A stretch of 49,431 bases of DNA from Clostridium sp. CF012 (GCF_018861755.1 NZ_JAHLEF010000038.1:1-49431); one strand, 5' to 3'; positions 8,111 through 18,212 are shown, counted from the stretch's first letter. A program made the numbers and translations. Notes: generated by a model from the sequence alone, not told the origin.

Positions 8111-8321
8111 TATAAAAACCTCCTTAATTTTATTTTAAAGAAACTTAATTATTGTACAAATCATCTCCTTTTAAAATTTTGAGGTATCCTTTACTATTTG
8201 ACTTTTATTGCAATTCTATACCTTTTTTTTTCATTATGTATAGTGATACAATTATGAATGAGATTATATTTATAACAAAATAAAAATAAAGACAACATTG
8301 TTAATCATTATGAGGAACCTC

Positions 8322-8504
8322 ATGAAAAATATAGCTATTGGAGCTACTGCAGCAGTGTCAGTTTGGGATGCAGTTGTATTTCACAAAGAATTATTGTATT
8401 TAATAATGATCCCAACAGCATCTATAATAATATCACTTTTATTACTAATACTCACAATTAAATATTCAAATTTCAATTTATATTCACGAAACAAAAAAAT
8501 ATGA
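8322..8504 (+). CDS. Possible small membrane protein
   Basis: 60 residues from the ATG at 8322, chosen because a TGAGGA site lies 5 bases upstream; an in-frame TTG at 8298 is less likely. Two hydrophobic stretches (residues about 4-16, and LLYLIMIPTASIIISLLLLI at about 26-45) and a basic tail suggest an inner-membrane protein. No family recognised. Followed within 20 bp by a dispersed-repeat hairpin. Could be a chance frame. Confidence 0.4.
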   Translation: MKNIAIGATAAVSVWDAVVFHKELLYLIMIPTASIIISLLLLILTIKYSNFNLYSRNKKI

Positions 8505-8521
8505 GGACAAATAAATCTTAA

Positions 8522-8555
8522 GGTGCCACCCACATGACAAGTGGGTGGCATCTTT
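8522..8555 (+). repeat. Dispersed CCACGTGG repeat, copy 2 (hairpin form)
   Basis: GGTGCCACCCACATGACAAG continuing TGGGTGGCATCTTT. Here the two ends form a perfect 10-bp stem (TGCCACCCAC / GTGGGTGGCA, 7-nt loop), so the copy could act as a terminator for the small gene upstream. Confidence 0.8.
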
Positions 8556-8579
8556 GTTAAACATCCTATTTACTTAGTA

Positions 8580-9689
8580 CTACATAGAAATTATAAAATT
8601 TGTTATTATATAAATCCCATTTAAAATTGCATCCTCAGAAGCATTAAAGTCTGGAGAATGTAGTGGATGAATTCCCTTCGGCCCCTCTTCTATACCTAGT
8701 CTAAAATGTACTGCCGGAACCTTTTCAGCAAAAAACGCGAAATCTTCTGCAGCAAAGGTTTTTATTAGCGGTAAAACCTTCTCTACCCCTATGAGTTTTT
8801 TCGTAATCTCAATAAATTTATTAGTTAGTAATTCGTTACTTATTAGTGGAGGATATTGAAAATCATATTCCACTTCCAGCGTACAACCATATTTTTCTGC
8901 AGATAACTGCGTATTCTTTAATATATCATCATGTAACTTATTTCTAAGTTCACTATTAAAAGTTCTAACAGTACCTAGAACCTCACATTCTCCTGCTATT
9001 ACATTATTGACATTGCCACATTGTATAGAAGCAAAAGTGATTATATGTGAATCCAAAGGATTATTTTCTATTCTGGATTGTATGTTCATGCTTTGAATGA
9101 ATTCTATGGCAGGATATAGGGGGTTTTTACATAAATGAGGCATAGCAGCATGCCCTCCTTTACCTATAAATCGCACATAAAAATTATCAACTGAGGCCAT
9201 AGATGCACCACTCGCTACTTCAATTGTTCCTACGGGTACATTGGGCCATACATGAAATCCAATCATATATTTAACCCGTGGGTTTTCAAGCACCCCCTCT
9301 TTTATCATCGGCATAGCTCCACCTTCTGTTTCTTCACCTGGCTGGAAAATAAACTTTACAGTTTTATCAAAACCCAATTTTTTCAGTATTAGTGCCGTTC
9401 CTAAAACAATAGCCATATGATAATCATGGCCACAAGCATGAGAAACACCATTTACAGGTAAAGCATCCATATCCGCTCTAATTGCAATACAGGTACCCCC
9501 AGAATTTAAAGTAGCAACCACTCCGGTCTTTGCTACTACTTTTGTATCTATATTTAAATCTTTTAAAAAATCAATAATAATACCTTGAGTCTTCTTCTCC
9601 TCAAAGGATAATTCAGCGTTAATATTTAATTTTTTTCTTAAGTCTTTTATAGCATCAATATTTTTTTCTATTAACTCTCTAATGTCCAA
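8580..9689 (-). CDS. M20-family amidohydrolase (M20D, hippurate/indoleacetyl-amino-acid hydrolase-like)
   Basis: 369-residue metallo-amidohydrolase that cleaves N-acyl amino acids or similar amides. The metal-site motifs are in order: ADMDALPV, HACGHDYHMA, QPGEETEGGA and the C-terminal HPLHSPDFNASEDAI with its ligand histidine. The dimerisation (lid) domain lies between, around GKGGHAAMPHLCKNP. Slightly shorter than the usual 380-400 residues but complete. The start is TTG at 9687-9689, supported by GGTGGTGG four to five bases upstream. No signal peptide, so cytoplasmic. Single-gene unit; exact substrate cannot be told from sequence. Confidence 0.9.
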   Translation of the reverse strand: MDIRELIEKNIDAIKDLRKKLNINAELSFEEKKTQGIIIDFLKDLNIDTKVVAKTGVVATLNSGGTCIAIRADMDALPVNGVSHACGHDYHMAIVLGTALILKKLGFDKTVKFIFQPGEETEGGAMPMIKEGVLENPRVKYMIGFHVWPNVPVGTIEVASGASMASVDNFYVRFIGKGGHAAMPHLCKNPLYPAIEFIQSMNIQSRIENNPLDSHIITFASIQCGNVNNVIAGECEVLGTVRTFNSELRNKLHDDILKNTQLSAEKYGCTLEVEYDFQYPPLISNELLTNKFIEITKKLIGVEKVLPLIKTFAAEDFAFFAEKVPAVHFRLGIEEGPKGIHPLHSPDFNASEDAILNGIYIITNFIISM

Positions 9690-10009
9690 ACTTCCACCAC
9701 CTATAAGTATATGAAATGTTATTATTATAAGCTTATACCATAGCTGTTAAAAGTATGCAATAAAAAAATTCAAGGTACCATCCACATGCCAAGTATCATC
9801 TTTAAGAAAGCTAATGCAATCATACATAGATAATATCACAATATTTCACCCTAATAGTTATAAATTGTTTACATTATTGACACGTAAATGCAACAATTAT
9901 CTAGTATTATGTTAATAGATGGTGCTGTTACTAAAAAAGTTGCATCATGTCAGTATTAGATTGAATTTTATATTATAGCCTTTAAGGGCCGAAATGGAGA
10001 CAGTTTATT
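9690..10009. other. Intergenic region with degenerate repeat
   Basis: Contains the M20 gene promoter on the minus strand and a degenerate copy of the dispersed repeat (9773-9804). No gene recognised. Confidence 0.4.
9773..9804 (+). repeat. Dispersed CCACGTGG repeat, copy 3 (degenerate)
   Basis: AAGGTACCATCCACATGCCA then AGTATCATCTTTA. It aligns to the family start (GGTGCCACCCAC) and the CATCTTTA end with several substitutions. Not at the 3' end of a gene in its orientation. Confidence 0.6.
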
Positions 10010-10342
10010 ATGAAATCTGAATACGAAAATGTGCATGAAATGTCGAGATTATCTTCTATCTTAATTGCTCTGAGTGTTGGTGCTTCTGTTCTATCACTGG
10101 TTGGGATTAAAATACTTTTAACAGCTATGTAGCCAAGTGATATATTTAAAATGTTATTAATTAATAACGTTGCAATTACTGTCAGGAATATTCTAGCTAA
10201 TTACTATAAAGACATATAGGAAAAATCTATAAAAGGAACCTAGTTCCTTGTTGTATCGTTAATGCCTGTTACAGTAATATCATCATTTACTATTGCAGTA
10301 AAAGCTGTATATCGTATATGGTGTTTTTTTATTTTCACATAA
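10010..10342 (+). pseudogene. Small membrane-protein frame interrupted by three in-frame TAG codons
   Basis: From ATG 10010 one frame runs 110 codons to TAA at 10340 and is broken only by TAG at 10130, 10217 and 10241. Pieces read MKSEYENVHEMSRLSSILIA..., PSDIFKMLLINNVAITVRNI... and FLVVSLMPVTVISSFTIAVK..., with two or three hydrophobic segments. There is no frameshift between the pieces. The upstream site (TGGAGA, about 10 bases away) is weak. The simplest reading is a decayed membrane-protein gene, with CAG-to-TAG changes possible. A 40-residue peptide ending at the first TAG is an alternative. No family recognised. Confidence 0.4.
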
Positions 10343-10425
10343 TCTTACCTTGAGTTCCAGAAAATTTTTACTTTGCTAATACATACTGTTTAAGTTATAA
10401 TTTTATTAATAATGGAGGTGTTTTT

Positions 10426-10692
10426 ATGAACGTTGATTTTTCGAATATTAATCTGAATACCATTATTATGTTTGCATTAGCTATATTACTTGCTTATCTT
10501 GGTATTGCGGTATTTAAAATTATTGGAAGGATAATAAGTATTACAATTGGTATATTCCTTTTAACATATGTGCTTCAACAAGTAGGTATTACAATTCCTA
10601 TTTTAACGGATATTCTAAGTGCGCTTTTACAGCTGCTAAAGCCAATTATTGATATTGGAACGAATTTATCTAATCCTATAATTCTTAAATAG
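10426..10692 (+). CDS. Small hydrophobic membrane protein, unknown function
   Basis: 88 residues, start well supported by AATGGAGGTG. Three hydrophobic segments (about residues 11-33, 33-50 and 55-75) make it an integral membrane protein with short loops; the N-terminus is polar and Asn-rich. No charged or catalytic motif. Downstream come a dispersed-repeat copy (7 bp after the stop) and then a strong terminator. I do not recognise a named family. Confidence 0.75.
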   Translation: MNVDFSNINLNTIIMFALAILLAYLGIAVFKIIGRIISITIGIFLLTYVLQQVGITIPILTDILSALLQLLKPIIDIGTNLSNPIILK

Positions 10693-10699
10693 AATCTGT

Positions 10700-10730
10700 G
10701 GTGCCACTCACGTGGCAAGTGGCATCTTTA
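10700..10730 (+). repeat. Dispersed CCACGTGG repeat, copy 4
   Basis: GGTGCCACTCACGTGGCAAG then TGGCATCTTTA, 7 bp behind the stop of the 88-residue gene and in the same orientation, directly before its terminator. Confidence 0.85.
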
Positions 10731-10738
10731 ATTAAGAC

Positions 10739-10782
10739 GAGCCTCCTAAAGTGTAACAAAGCACCTTAGGAGGCTCTTTTTA
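10739..10782 (+). terminator. Terminator of the 88-residue membrane protein gene
   Basis: GAGCCTCCTAA...GTG pairs with CAC...TTAGGAGGCTC, followed by six T. Confidence 0.85.
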
Positions 10783-10783
10783 T

Positions 10784-10907
10784 AACCTTGGTCTTATAGC
10801 CACTATCCCTTTAGGGTAGTTGCTGTAAGCCTTGTGTCTATCCCTGATTTTGAATATGCGATAAATGTAAATCAAATGGTAGCAAGTACTATTAGTTTGT
10901 TTTCATT
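10784..10907 (+). ncRNA. Candidate structured RNA
   Basis: Between two terminators and without an open reading frame. It holds a 16-bp hairpin (10793-10829, arms CTTATAGCCACTATCCC and GGGTAGTTGCTGTAAG, tetraloop TTTA, one mismatch plus G-U pairs). A terminator hairpin at 10908-10947 would end it. No promoter is obvious and no known RNA family is recognised, so this is tentative. Confidence 0.3.
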
Positions 10908-10950
10908 AAATAAACAGCCATGAGGGCTCTCTCATAGCTGTTTATTTGTT
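10908..10950. terminator. Terminator hairpin, convergent to nfo
   Basis: AAATAAACAGC-C-ATGAG pairs with CTCAT-A-GCTGTTTATTT, followed on the plus strand by GTTTTT. It lies between the plus-strand candidate RNA and the minus-strand nfo copy. Confidence 0.65.
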
Positions 10951-10965
10951 TTTAAGCATGTTGGA

Positions 10966-10988
10966 ACTTGCCACGTGGGCGACACCTT
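10966..10988 (-). repeat. Dispersed CCACGTGG repeat, copy 5
   Basis: On the minus strand AAGGTGTCGCCCACGTGGCA then AGTT, overlapping the TAA stop of the nfo copy; same orientation as the gene. Confidence 0.8.
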
Positions 10989-11820
10989 ATTCTACATATG
11001 CTTCTCTTAAAAACTTAATTTCCTGCGCATGACCAGATAATTCAATTGGAGTTTCTAAGAAAAATGGTAAGTGACGCAGTTTTGGGTGATTAATGATTTT
11101 AACAAACACTTCTTTTCCAATAGAACCTTCACCAATTTCTTCATGGCGATCTTTATGACTTTCAAAGGGATTTTTACTATCATTTAAATGAATTGCATAT
11201 AGCTTGTCAAGACCAATAATTCTATCAAATTCATGTATTACTCCATCTAAATCATTAACTATATCATACCCAGCATCATAAACATGACAAGTATCAAGAC
11301 ATACCCCCATTTTATCTGAAAGCAAAACTCCATCAAGAATTTGTTTTAATTCTTCAAAACTTCTGCCTACCTCGGTTCCTTTACCTGACATTGTTTCAAG
11401 AAGTACTGTGGTAGTTTGTTCTGGTTTTAGTACTGTGTTAAGCACGTTTCTAATATATTCTATGCCCTTCTTGGCACCTTGTTTTACATGATTGCCTGGA
11501 TGGAAGTTATAAAGATTATTTGGCATATATTCCATTCTTTTTAAATCATCTGCCATAATTTTCAATGCAAATTCTCTTGTACTCTCATCAGCAGAACAAG
11601 CATTTAGAGTGTATGGCGCATGTGCTAGCAATATAGCAAATTTGTTTTCTTTTGCTAGTTTTAAAAGTGCTTCTGCATCTTTCGGATCAATTTCTTTTGC
11701 TTTACTACCTCTAGGATTGCAGGTGAAAAACTGAAATGTATTAGCCCCTATTTTAAGAGCTTCTTCTCCCATAGCTTTATATCCTTTTGATACTGATAAA
11801 TGACAACCTATATTTAACAT
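10987..11820 (-). CDS. nfo: Endonuclease IV (AP endonuclease), downstream copy
   Basis: 277-residue zinc AP endonuclease that nicks DNA 5' to abasic sites in base excision repair. Family metal-site segments are all present: [54 protein letters not shown] and FFLETP. It is a tandem paralogue of the gene at 11942-12775; by hand I count 34 substitutions and no gaps (about 88% identity). Odd points: residue 34 is Cys in FFTCNPRG where the other copy has Arg and the E. coli enzyme Lys, and HPGSH has become HPGNH. Arg37, the residue inserted into DNA in E. coli Nfo, is kept. These changes suggest relaxed or altered selection on this copy. It has its own AAGGAG site and a repeat copy at its stop codon. 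Confidence 0.95.
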   Translation of the reverse strand: MLNIGCHLSVSKGYKAMGEEALKIGANTFQFFTCNPRGSKAKEIDPKDAEALLKLAKENKFAILLAHAPYTLNACSADESTREFALKIMADDLKRMEYMPNNLYNFHPGNHVKQGAKKGIEYIRNVLNTVLKPEQTTTVLLETMSGKGTEVGRSFEELKQILDGVLLSDKMGVCLDTCHVYDAGYDIVNDLDGVIHEFDRIIGLDKLYAIHLNDSKNPFESHKDRHEEIGEGSIGKEVFVKIINHPKLRHLPFFLETPIELSGHAQEIKFLREAYVE

Positions 11821-11910
11821 AATTTCTCCTTTGAAAACTCAATATACATAGAAAATTGCACACATTTCATATCTATTTATAGTGAATTATCCACAGTTTA
11901 ATAACATTAG

Positions 11911-11939
11911 AACTTGCCACTTGCCACGTGGTGGCACCA
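11911..11939 (-). repeat. Dispersed CCACGTGG repeat, copy 6
   Basis: On the minus strand TGGTGCCACCACGTGGCAAG then TGGCAAGTT, starting 2 bp behind the stop of the upstream nfo copy. Its position matches that of copy 5 relative to the other nfo gene. Confidence 0.85.
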
Positions 11940-11941
11940 TA

Positions 11942-12775
11942 CTACTCTATATATGCTTCTCTTAAAATCTTAATTTCCTGGGCATAACCAGGTAATTCAT
12001 TTGGAGTTTCTAAGAAGAATGGTAAGTGACGTAGTTTTGGGTGATTAATAACTTTAATAATCACTTCTTTTCCAATAGACCCTTCACCAATTTTTTCATG
12101 ACGGTCCTTATGACTTTCAAAAGGATTTTTGCTATCATTTAAGTGAATTGCATATAGCTTATCAAGACCGATTACTCTATCGAATTCATCTATGACTCCA
12201 TCTAAATCATTAACTATATCATAACCAGCATCGTAAATGTGACAAGTATCAAGGCATACGCCCATTTTATCAGAAAGAGTGACTCCATCAAGAATTTGTT
12301 TTAGTTCTTCGAAAGTTCGGCCTACCTCTGAGCCTTTTCCTGACATTGTTTCAAGAAGTACAGTGGTCGTTTGTTCTGGTTTTAGTACGATGTTCAGCAT
12401 ATTTATAATATATTCAATGCCCACCTCTGCACCTTGTCTTACATGACTACCTGGATGGAAATTATAAAGACTATTCGGTAAATATTCCATTCTTTTTAAA
12501 TCATCTGTCATAACATTAATTGCAAATTCTCTTGTACCTTCATCAGCAGAACAAGCATTTAGGGTGTATGGTGCATGTGCTAAAATTATAGCAAATTTAT
12601 TTTCTTTTGCTATTTCTAATAGTGCTTCTACATCTTTTGGATCAATTTCTTTTGCTTTACTACCTCTAGGATTACGGGTGAAAAACTGAAATGTATTTGC
12701 TCCTATTTTAAGAGCTTCTTCTCCCATAGCTTTATAGCCTTTTGATACTGATAAATGACAACCTATATTTAACAT
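11942..12775 (-). CDS. nfo: Endonuclease IV (AP endonuclease), upstream copy
   Basis: 277-residue zinc AP endonuclease with the canonical segments [53 protein letters not shown] and DRHEKIGEG. It matches the family consensus better than its tandem partner at 10987-11820 and is probably the ancestral, functional copy. Its ATG lies 2 bp behind the stop of the beta-glucosidase gene, and its Shine-Dalgarno (GGAGGAA) is inside that gene's last codons, so the two are co-transcribed and probably translationally coupled. The repair gene thus sits under the sugar gene's promoter, an odd pairing. Confidence 0.96.
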   Translation of the reverse strand: MLNIGCHLSVSKGYKAMGEEALKIGANTFQFFTRNPRGSKAKEIDPKDVEALLEIAKENKFAIILAHAPYTLNACSADEGTREFAINVMTDDLKRMEYLPNSLYNFHPGSHVRQGAEVGIEYIINMLNIVLKPEQTTTVLLETMSGKGSEVGRTFEELKQILDGVTLSDKMGVCLDTCHIYDAGYDIVNDLDGVIDEFDRVIGLDKLYAIHLNDSKNPFESHKDRHEKIGEGSIGKEVIIKVINHPKLRHLPFFLETPNELPGYAQEIKILREAYIE

Positions 12776-12777
12776 AA

Positions 12778-14550
<1,773 letters not shown>

Positions 14551-14575
14551 AAAGAAGGCCATAAGCCTTTTTTAA
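14551..14575 (-). terminator. Terminator of DUF6465 gene A
   Basis: AAGGC/GCCTT stem (14555-14569), followed on the minus strand by a T-run. Nearly the same hairpin ends the paralogue at 17277-17306. Confidence 0.7.
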
Positions 14576-14591
14576 TTTTTGTAGAATTATG

Positions 14592-14993
14592 TTAAGATAA
14601 TTTCACGTCTATGTTAATTTCTCCATTCACCAAACAATAAGCTGTATTTTCTTCAACCTTTAGATATATATCTATGGTTTTAATTTCAGAAAGTTTATGA
14701 GATTTCAACCATTCATCATAAATCTTTTCTTGTACTAATTGCTTGCTAACCTCTTTTCCTTGGTATTGAACATAGAAAGCAACATCAGTTTTCTTAGTAA
14801 TCGTCTTCTTAGCTACTGTTTTTTTTGCAGTAGTGCTTGCTATAGTAGCCGTTCTAGTAGCTTTTGATTTAACACCTTTAACAATATCTTTCAATGCATT
14901 TATAGTCTTTCCCACATTTTCTTTTGTAATTGCCGTTTCTTCTGTTGAGCTTATAGCTTGTTTAGGCAAAATTAAAGTATTATCTTTTTCCAT
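14592..14993 (-). CDS. DUF6465-family protein, paralogue A
   Basis: 133 residues from ATG 14993, chosen because GGGGGT lies 7 bases upstream and the paralogue at 17315 has the same layout; the ATG at 15008 is too close to any site. The C-terminal 60 residues (FYVQYQGKEVSKQLVQEKIY through YCLVNGEINIDVKL) form the DUF6465 domain. The N-terminal half is low-complexity, rich in Lys, Ala and Thr (KKTVAKKTITKKT), like histone-H1 tails, so nucleic-acid contact is possible but unproven. No function is known. Paralogue of 17315-17755, and the two flank the M24 peptidase / XRE-cupin pair. Confidence 0.8.
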   Translation of the reverse strand: MEKDNTLILPKQAISSTEETAITKENVGKTINALKDIVKGVKSKATRTATIASTTAKKTVAKKTITKKTDVAFYVQYQGKEVSKQLVQEKIYDEWLKSHKLSEIKTIDIYLKVEENTAYCLVNGEINIDVKLS

Positions 14994-15123
14994 ATACTTT
15001 ACCCCCATTTATAAATATTTTAAATGTTTTTACTATATTCTATATTTTCCCTTAAATACCTTTTTAATCCTATACACATTGTAGCACATAGTTCACATTA
15101 CCTCAATATAAAATTAATGTTAT

Positions 15124-15170
15124 AAAAAAAGGTGGGAGTCTCACTTTATATGAGCCTCCCACCTTTTTTA
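15124..15170 (-). terminator. Terminator of the M24 peptidase gene
   Basis: Long stem AAAAAAAGGTGGGAG-T-CTCA / TGAG-C-CTCCCACCTTTTTT, 16 bp behind the stop codon, T-rich on both strands. Confidence 0.85.
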
Positions 15171-15185
15171 AATGGTATTTTTATA

Positions 15186-16262
15186 CTATTCTACAATAAT
15201 TAAGTCTTTTGAATAATGATTTAGTACTTCACAACCATCCAGCGTCACTATTACTAAATCTTCTATACGTACGCCTACATCACCTGGTATATAAATCCCT
15301 GGTTCTATTGAAAAGCACATCCCTACTTCCACTTTGTCAGTATTAGCAGAAGAAACATCTCCAAACTCATGGTCTTGAAGTCCTATAGAATGTCCTAACC
15401 TATGAGTGAAGTATTTTCCATACCCTTTTTCTGTAATATAATCTCTTGCCGCAGCATCAATGTCGCAGAATCTAACTCCTGGTTTAACTTTCTCGATTCC
15501 TCTTTTGTTAGCTTCTCTGACTATGTCATAAACTTCTCTACTGTGGTCTGATACACTTTTGTAGAAAACAGTTCTTGTCATATCTGAACAATATGAGTCT
15601 TTAATACAGCCAATATCAATAACTACACTATCGCCTGCTTTAACCTTTGAGTTGTCCATCTCATGATGAGGATCCGCTGAATTAGCACCATAACCTACTA
15701 TTGGGTCAAAAGAATGCCCTTCCGCTCCAAGCTCCTCCCACATATCACCAAGCATTTTGCCCATTTTCTTTTCAGTATATTTTTTAGAAACAAGTTTAAT
15801 CATCTTTTCAACGGCAATATCATTAAGCTTTGATGATGCTCTCAAAAATTCTTTTTCTTTTTCATCCTTTAAGCTTCTTACTTTATCAATAATTTTAGAA
15901 CCATTAACAAAAGCGCTACCGCCCTTTAACTCCATTAATCTTAATAAGAAATGAGCAGGCCAGTCTTTATCTATACCCATTGGCAAATCTTTATCAATAT
16001 GTCTTGAAAGAATATCTATTGGTTTGTCAGTATCGCTATACCATATTTTTTCTACGCCTAAATCTTCACTTATAGGGAATAGCTCATTAACAAATAATTT
16101 GTTGTTTCCATTTGTATTGAGATAAAGTACCAGCATTCTCTCTCCAGCTAGTATCCACTTGCCCGTAAGATAGAAAATAGCATTTGAATCAGAAACTATC
16201 ATTTGAGGTATTTTTTTATCCCCCATAATTTTCAAAACTTTGTTAAGTCTTTCCTGTATCAT
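15186..16262 (-). CDS. M24-family metallopeptidase (Xaa-Pro dipeptidase/aminopeptidase type)
   Basis: 358-residue cytoplasmic peptidase acting on N-terminal X-Pro bonds. The N-terminal creatinase-like domain (about 1-130) is followed by the pita-bread catalytic domain with all five metal ligands: Asp in VIDIG, Asp in SDMTRT, His in LGHSIG, Glu in SIEPG and Glu in VRIED. Length is typical. AGGAGGG precedes the ATG. It diverges from the XRE-cupin regulator across 462 bp, which makes that regulator a candidate controller. It could supply proline or dipeptides released from Opp-imported peptides, which is inference. Confidence 0.93.
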   Translation of the reverse strand: MIQERLNKVLKIMGDKKIPQMIVSDSNAIFYLTGKWILAGERMLVLYLNTNGNNKLFVNELFPISEDLGVEKIWYSDTDKPIDILSRHIDKDLPMGIDKDWPAHFLLRLMELKGGSAFVNGSKIIDKVRSLKDEKEKEFLRASSKLNDIAVEKMIKLVSKKYTEKKMGKMLGDMWEELGAEGHSFDPIVGYGANSADPHHEMDNSKVKAGDSVVIDIGCIKDSYCSDMTRTVFYKSVSDHSREVYDIVREANKRGIEKVKPGVRFCDIDAAARDYITEKGYGKYFTHRLGHSIGLQDHEFGDVSSANTDKVEVGMCFSIEPGIYIPGDVGVRIEDLVIVTLDGCEVLNHYSKDLIIVE

Positions 16263-16724
16263 TAAAAATCCCTCCTAAAATATTATGATTGTATTTTCTT
16301 TCAAAGTAAGCATTACAGATGCTACTGATAGACCTATACTAACTATTACTACAACTAATACCATATAAGCAATTCTAATAGTCAGTATATTGTGTTATTT
16401 GTAATACATTATATCATAAAAGATAATAATATACATAACTTTTTAAGTATAACAGTAATTTTTTTAAGTAATACAAACACACATTTAAATATTACATTAA
16501 TTATTTAAATAGAACAATATTTTTTATTAATGCCATAATTATTTTAGTATTATAATAATTATGGTCTATGTTATAATAAATAGGTACTATTTTATATTGA
16601 AGAATTTTTTTAGTATGGTACTATAATAAATAATAGCTAAGCTCACCTTTTGTAAAACAATAAAAAACTTTTAAATAATATATTATTGTCTATCGTAATA
16701 AACAGTTAAGTTTGGGGGAAAATA
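16263..16724. promoter_or_regulatory. Divergent promoter region, M24 peptidase / XRE-cupin regulator
   Basis: 462 bp of very AT-rich DNA with no gene. It has repeated TATAATAAATA-like tracts (around 16550-16635) and two exact GGTACTAT octamers (16583-16590 and 16617-16624), 34 bp apart. The repeated sites are plausible operators for the adjacent regulator. No structured RNA recognised. Confidence 0.45.
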
Positions 16725-17270
16725 ATGATAGCTGAAATATCAGGAAAAATTCGTAATTTAAGAAAAGAAAAGGACTTAACCTTAAAAGATTTGAGCATGA
16801 AGACTGGCCTTTCAGTAAGCTTTCTATCTCAGGTAGAAAATGGCTACTCTTCACTTGCAATAACTTCACTAAAAAAAATTGCAGAATCATTAAATGTTCC
16901 AATGAACTATTTCTTCAAGCCTCCTGAAATACACAACTTTTTAGTTAAGGCTGAAGAAGAAAAAGTGTTTACAATAGAAGGATCAAATTCAGAATTTGTT
17001 AGAATTAGCGGAGATTTTACTGGAAGAAGAATAGAATCTCTAATAATCATTATTCCTCCTGAGAAAATGCATGGAAACATATCTAGTCATCCCGGTGAAG
17101 AGTTTGTTTATGTACTTGAAGGAGCATTAATTGTAAATCTTTCTGGAACCGATTATTTAGTAAAGGCAGGCGATTCAATACAATATCCTTCAACTACCGA
17201 TCATTCATGGGTAAACCCACTTAATCAAAAGACAAAATTGCTTAGTATCACTACTCCATTAATCTTCTAA
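16725..17270 (+). CDS. XRE-family regulator with C-terminal cupin domain
   Basis: 181 residues. An N-terminal helix-turn-helix (about 8-62, core DLSMKTGLSVSFLSQVENG) binds DNA. A C-terminal cupin (about 105-178, core HPGEEFVYVLEGALIVNLSG and GDSIQYPSTTDHSW) is the likely ligand sensor. This is the architecture of PuuR/SinR-like metabolic repressors that sense small metabolites. GGGGG precedes the ATG. It is transcribed away from the M24 peptidase gene, so autoregulation and control of that gene are the simplest guess. The ligand is unknown. Confidence 0.9.
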   Translation: MIAEISGKIRNLRKEKDLTLKDLSMKTGLSVSFLSQVENGYSSLAITSLKKIAESLNVPMNYFFKPPEIHNFLVKAEEEKVFTIEGSNSEFVRISGDFTGRRIESLIIIIPPEKMHGNISSHPGEEFVYVLEGALIVNLSGTDYLVKAGDSIQYPSTTDHSWVNPLNQKTKLLSITTPLIF

Positions 17271-17276
17271 TAGCAT

Positions 17277-17306
17277 AAAAAAAGAAGGCCGTTAGCCTTC
17301 TTTTTT
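17277..17306. terminator. Bidirectional terminator, XRE-cupin / DUF6465 B
   Basis: Perfect AAAAAAGAAGGC / GCCTTCTTTTTT stem with a 5-nt loop between convergent genes. Confidence 0.85.
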
Positions 17307-17314
17307 AGATTAAA

Positions 17315-17755
17315 TTAAGATAATTTCAATTCAATTTTGATTTCTCCATTTACCAAACAATAAGCAGTATCATCTTCAACTTTTAGATATACATCTAAAG
17401 TCTTAAGTTCTGAAAGTTTATTAGATTTAACCCACTCATCATGAATTTTTTCTAGTATTGCATGTTTGCTAATCTCTTTGCCCTGATACTGAACGTAGAA
17501 TGCAACATCCACTTTCTTTGCTCTTGTTTTTTTTGCAGCAGTTGTTGCAGCGGTCGCCACCTTAGTAGCCTTTGATTTAACATTTTTAGCTGTATCCTTC
17601 ACCGCATTAATAGTTTTTTCCACATTTTCTTTTTTGACAACATCCGAAGCCAATTTTATTGCTGCTTCTGCTTTTTCTTCCGTAGACTTTATAACTTTTT
17701 CTGCTGTTGACTTTACAGCCTCTTTAGCAGATGTTAAATTACTATCTTTTTTCAT
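17315..17755 (-). CDS. DUF6465-family protein, paralogue B
   Basis: 146 residues, with the same C-terminal DUF6465 domain as the protein at 14592-14993 (FYVQYQGKEISKHAILEKIH through YCLVNGEIKIELKL). The N-terminal half is a long amphipathic, Lys/Ala/Glu-rich helix with repeated KSTAEKV-, EKAEAAIK- and VKDTAKNVKSKA-type units, ending in the basic TTAAKKTRAKK tract. It looks like LEA or histone-H1-like sequence. GGAGGT sits 7 bases before the ATG. Function unknown; DNA or surface binding is speculation from composition. Its terminator resembles that of paralogue A, so the duplication probably included flanking DNA. Confidence 0.82.
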   Translation of the reverse strand: MKKDSNLTSAKEAVKSTAEKVIKSTEEKAEAAIKLASDVVKKENVEKTINAVKDTAKNVKSKATKVATAATTAAKKTRAKKVDVAFYVQYQGKEISKHAILEKIHDEWVKSNKLSELKTLDVYLKVEDDTAYCLVNGEIKIELKLS

Positions 17756-18029
17756 ATCCTTTACCTCCGTTTATTAATAATTTTTTTTAGTTTGTTATTA
17801 TATTCTATACATTTTAAAAAAATCCTTTTTTTGTAGAAATAAAATAAATATAATACTTATTTTGAATAATCTACTACGTATAATTGCATTCTACAAACAT
17901 TATAACATTAATTTACAATAAGTGGATGTAATTCCAATAATAATGAACAATACTAAGAAAATAAAATCCTAAAAATTTCACTTTTTATAAATAACTTCTT
18001 CTCTTATTTATTCCATTCGAAAATCATTG

Positions 18030-18212
18030 CTAAACATTATCCTCTCTACCTTCTACTTTGCTTAGAATAATATCTATCTTCTTCTCCATCCTTTTGTTTC
18101 TATTAATAAAATTTTTAAAAACGCCTATTGCTTTATATATCATTATTATAATTGCAAATATTATAGCAAAATTAATAACTGCAGCAATAATATTAAAATA
18201 GTTAATTCCCAT
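18030..18212 (-). CDS. Small single-span membrane protein
   Basis: 60 residues. One strong hydrophobic segment (about residues 7-26, NIIAAVINFAIIFAIIIMIY) precedes a basic, coiled-coil-like tail (NRNKRMEKKIDIILSKVEG). The AAAGGAGG site gives good support for the ATG. No family is recognised; such clostridial proteins are often annotated as hypothetical. Single gene. Confidence 0.7.
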   Translation of the reverse strand: MGINYFNIIAAVINFAIIFAIIIMIYKAIGVFKNFINRNKRMEKKIDIILSKVEGREDNV

